The position numbers and the translations under genes were made by a program. From Lysobacteraceae bacterium (GTDB taxonomy: Bacteria; Pseudomonadota; Gammaproteobacteria; Xanthomonadales; Xanthomonadaceae), in NCBI GenBank assembly GCA_004173415.1, contig SEHC01000147.1, positions 1 to 5,759 on the forward strand: a stretch of DNA of 5,759 nt, read 5' to 3'. The notes beneath the pieces were generated by a model, which worked only from the letters and a program-made list of their open reading frames with translations, searched no databases and had not been told where the DNA came from. Numbering within the stretch: the first letter of the stretch is position 1; each line of letters starts with the position of its first letter. Below, piece after piece: positions 4,703 to 5,759 of the stretch.

Positions 4703-5239
4703 CTAGCGCTTCTTGTTCTTGTCCACGTTCTTGTCGAACGGGACCACGTCCCCGCCCAGCAACGGCAACTGGCCGCTGGCGGCCGGCAGGTCGCGTTCCA
4801 GCTTCTCGATCTCCTCGCGGAAGTCGGCCACGTCCTCGAAACTGCGGTAGACCGAGGCGAAGCGCACGTAGCCGACATGGTCGAGCTTGCGTAGTTCGGT
4901 CATCACCAGTTCGCCGATCTTGCGCGATACGATCTCGCGCTCGCCGCTCATGCGGATCTGGTGGATGACCGCGCGGACCGCCGATTCGATCTGCTCTTCC
5001 GACACCGGGCGCTTCTGCAGCGCGCGGTCGAAACCCACGCGCAGCTTGCGCGCATCGAAGGTATCGCGCCGGCCGTCGCCCTTGATGACGGTGGGCAGCT
5101 TGATCTCGATGTTTTCCAGCGTGCTGAAGCGTTCGCCACAGGCCTCGCACTCGCGGCGGCGGCGGATGGTGGCGCCGTCCTCGGAAACGCGCGAGTCGAT
5201 CACGCGGGTGTCGGTGTGCTGGCAGAAGGGGCAATGCAT
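4703..5239 (-). CDS. nrdR: Transcriptional repressor NrdR
   Basis: NrdR represses ribonucleotide reductase operons by binding NrdR boxes, sensing dATP and ATP through an ATP-cone. The 178-aa protein opens MHCPFCQHTDTRVIDSR, the near-universal start of the family. A zinc ribbon uses Cys3, Cys6, Cys31 and Cys34, with the basic run IRRRRECEACGERF (25-38). The ATP-cone spans about 49-139, from PTVIKGDGRRDTFDARKL to VGYVRFASVYRSFEDVADF. The C-terminal 35 residues are a variable tail ending in a Lys/Asn-rich DKNVDKNKKR. The ATG at 5239 is only 3 nt after the stop of the small exported gene (TAACCAATG), and no Shine-Dalgarno is visible, so reinitiation is likely. No NrdR box was seen in this window; targets lie elsewhere. 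Position near glyA is consistent with a nucleotide and one-carbon metabolism setting. Confidence 0.97.
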   Translation of the reverse strand: MHCPFCQHTDTRVIDSRVSEDGATIRRRRECEACGERFSTLENIEIKLPTVIKGDGRRDTFDARKLRVGFDRALQKRPVSEEQIESAVRAVIHQIRMSGEREIVSRKIGELVMTELRKLDHVGYVRFASVYRSFEDVADFREEIEKLERDLPAASGQLPLLGGDVVPFDKNVDKNKKR

Positions 5240-5242
5240 TGG

Positions 5243-5632
5243 TTATTTCGGATCGCTTGGGGCACTTTCTGCCGGGCAGTAAATCTTCCCTTTCGGAAAG
5301 ATCGCCGTGTGGTCGAAGCTCAAGGGCAGTCGTTTTTTTCCATCGACCCCCTGCTGGCTTTTCCTGGCCATGTCGGCGATCGTGTTGGATCCCTGCAATA
5401 AATCCAGTGCCTTCCTGTCGATCTTCGTATCGCCAGACGATCGCGCCACGGTCATTGCACCCTGGTCATCCACGAGTACGTCAAGACACACCTTGGCGAT
5501 CTTCTTGCTGACCAGGAACTTGGCGAACTCGGCTTGCCCATCTTCACCGGCTCTCAGGCTGGGTGCACCAAGCAGAAATAGAACGGCAGCTGCGAGAGCG
5601 CAAGGAAGAAAACGAAAGGCAATCGTGCGCAT
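5243..5632 (-). CDS. Small exported protein with a TonB C-terminal-like domain
   Basis: A 129-aa protein with a Sec signal peptide: basic start MRTIAFRF, hydrophobic core to about residue 22, probable cleavage after SLRA (28). The mature part has a pattern that resembles the TonB C-terminal domain: a strand VCLDVLVDDQGAMTVARSSG (48-67) followed by IDRKAL (71-76), echoing the SSG...LDxxAL hallmark, then a helix-like stretch and a last strand LPLSFD (102-107). There is no membrane anchor or Pro-rich linker, so it is not a full TonB. Cys49 and Cys119 could form a disulfide in the periplasm. The gene sits 4 nt after glyA and 3 nt before nrdR. Its base composition, by hand count of 5281-5640, is about 55% G+C, well below nrdR and ribD. 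Function unknown; the fold assignment is tentative. Confidence 0.75.
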   Translation of the reverse strand: MRTIAFRFLPCALAAAVLFLLGAPSLRAGEDGQAEFAKFLVSKKIAKVCLDVLVDDQGAMTVARSSGDTKIDRKALDLLQGSNTIADMARKSQQGVDGKKRLPLSFDHTAIFPKGKIYCPAESAPSDPK

Positions 5633-5636
5633 GTGA

Positions 5637-5759
5637 TCAGCCGTACACCGGGAACTGCTTGCATTGCCGGGTCACGTTCTCGCGGACGCCGGCGATGACG
5701 TTCTCGTCGCCCGGCGCATCCAGCACATCGCAGATCCAGTTCGCCAGCGCCACGCAATC
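5637..5759 (-). CDS. glyA: Serine hydroxymethyltransferase, C-terminal end only
   Basis: Serine hydroxymethyltransferase is a PLP enzyme that converts serine and tetrahydrofolate to glycine and 5,10-methylene-tetrahydrofolate. Only the last 40 codons and the TGA (5639-5637) are in the window; the gene enters from the right edge. The visible tail reads ALANWICDVLDAPGDENVI...VRENVTRQCKQFPVYG. This matches the family's final helix, W(I/M)CDVLD..., and the terminal (F/Y)PVY motif known from E. coli GlyA. The glyA-nrdR neighbourhood is common in proteobacteria and supports the call. It is followed after 4 nt by the small exported gene, so they are probably co-transcribed. The active site is outside the window. 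Confidence 0.88.
   Translation of the reverse strand, partial: DCVALANWICDVLDAPGDENVIAGVRENVTRQCKQFPVYG

Noticed and set aside
3663..4706. Plus-strand frame opposite ribD and the acetyltransferase
   Set aside because: Shadow of two well-supported minus-strand genes, with no recognisable domain.
5243..5632. Lipoprotein signal from LPC at residues 9-11 of the small exported protein
   Set aside because: The Cys precedes the hydrophobic core instead of following it, so it is not a lipobox; a Sec signal cleaved after SLRA fits better.
1..5759. CRISPR array, tRNA or rRNA gene, insertion sequence, attachment site or defence system
   Set aside because: No spaced direct repeats, cloverleaf-like sequence, transposase or terminal inverted repeats were seen on either strand.

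Overview
This window is a high-GC stretch (most genes look like roughly 65-75% G+C, estimated by eye) in which every gene I accept lies on the minus strand. Read in transcription order, right to left, the layout is: 3' end of glyA, a small exported protein, nrdR, a GNAT acetyltransferase, ribD, a class I SAM methyltransferase, an FMN riboswitch, ribE (riboflavin synthase), a RibB fusion protein, and the 5' end of ribH. The glyA-nrdR-acetyltransferase-ribD-ribE-ribB-ribH order and the protein sequences suggest a gammaproteobacterium of the Xanthomonadaceae/Lysobacteraceae type (Xanthomonas, Lysobacter, Luteimonas or Pseudoxanthomonas relatives). The genus cannot be fixed from this window.

Right half (about 5759 to 2326): six genes are packed with almost no spacers. 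glyA to the small exported gene is 4 nt, and that gene to nrdR is 3 nt. nrdR to the GNAT gene is 6 nt in the same frame, separated by one TAG. GNAT to ribD and ribD to the methyltransferase are 4-nt ATGA overlaps. This looks like one polycistron starting at or upstream of glyA. The small exported gene is visibly poorer in GC than its neighbours and looks like a recent insertion into an old gene pair.

Middle (2325 to 1934): a 392-nt gap holds a candidate sigma70 -10 element, a complete FMN (RFN) riboswitch at 2229-2078, a strong hairpin, a short GC hairpin followed by five U residues, a 12-nt tandem repeat inside a possible 21-codon upstream ORF, and the ribE ribosome binding site. The possible upstream ORF ends in TGATG on the ribE start.

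Left half (1933 to 1): ribE, ribB and ribH form the FMN-controlled unit. ribE and ribB overlap by ATGA. An 84-nt GC-rich gap with competing inverted repeats precedes ribH. The RibB protein carries a C-terminal GTP-cyclohydrolase-II-like domain that has lost its zinc and catalytic motifs. RibD, RibE, RibB and RibH cover the steps from the first pyrimidine intermediate and ribulose 5-phosphate to riboflavin. The first step (GTP cyclohydrolase II) must be encoded elsewhere. Because ribD lies upstream of the riboswitch, this element can act in cis only on ribE-ribB-ribH.

I saw no tRNA, rRNA, CRISPR array, insertion sequence or phage gene. Most of the window is a conserved housekeeping locus. The points that stand out are the leader of ribE, the degenerate RibA-like domain, the inserted exported protein and the methyltransferase placed inside the rib cluster.
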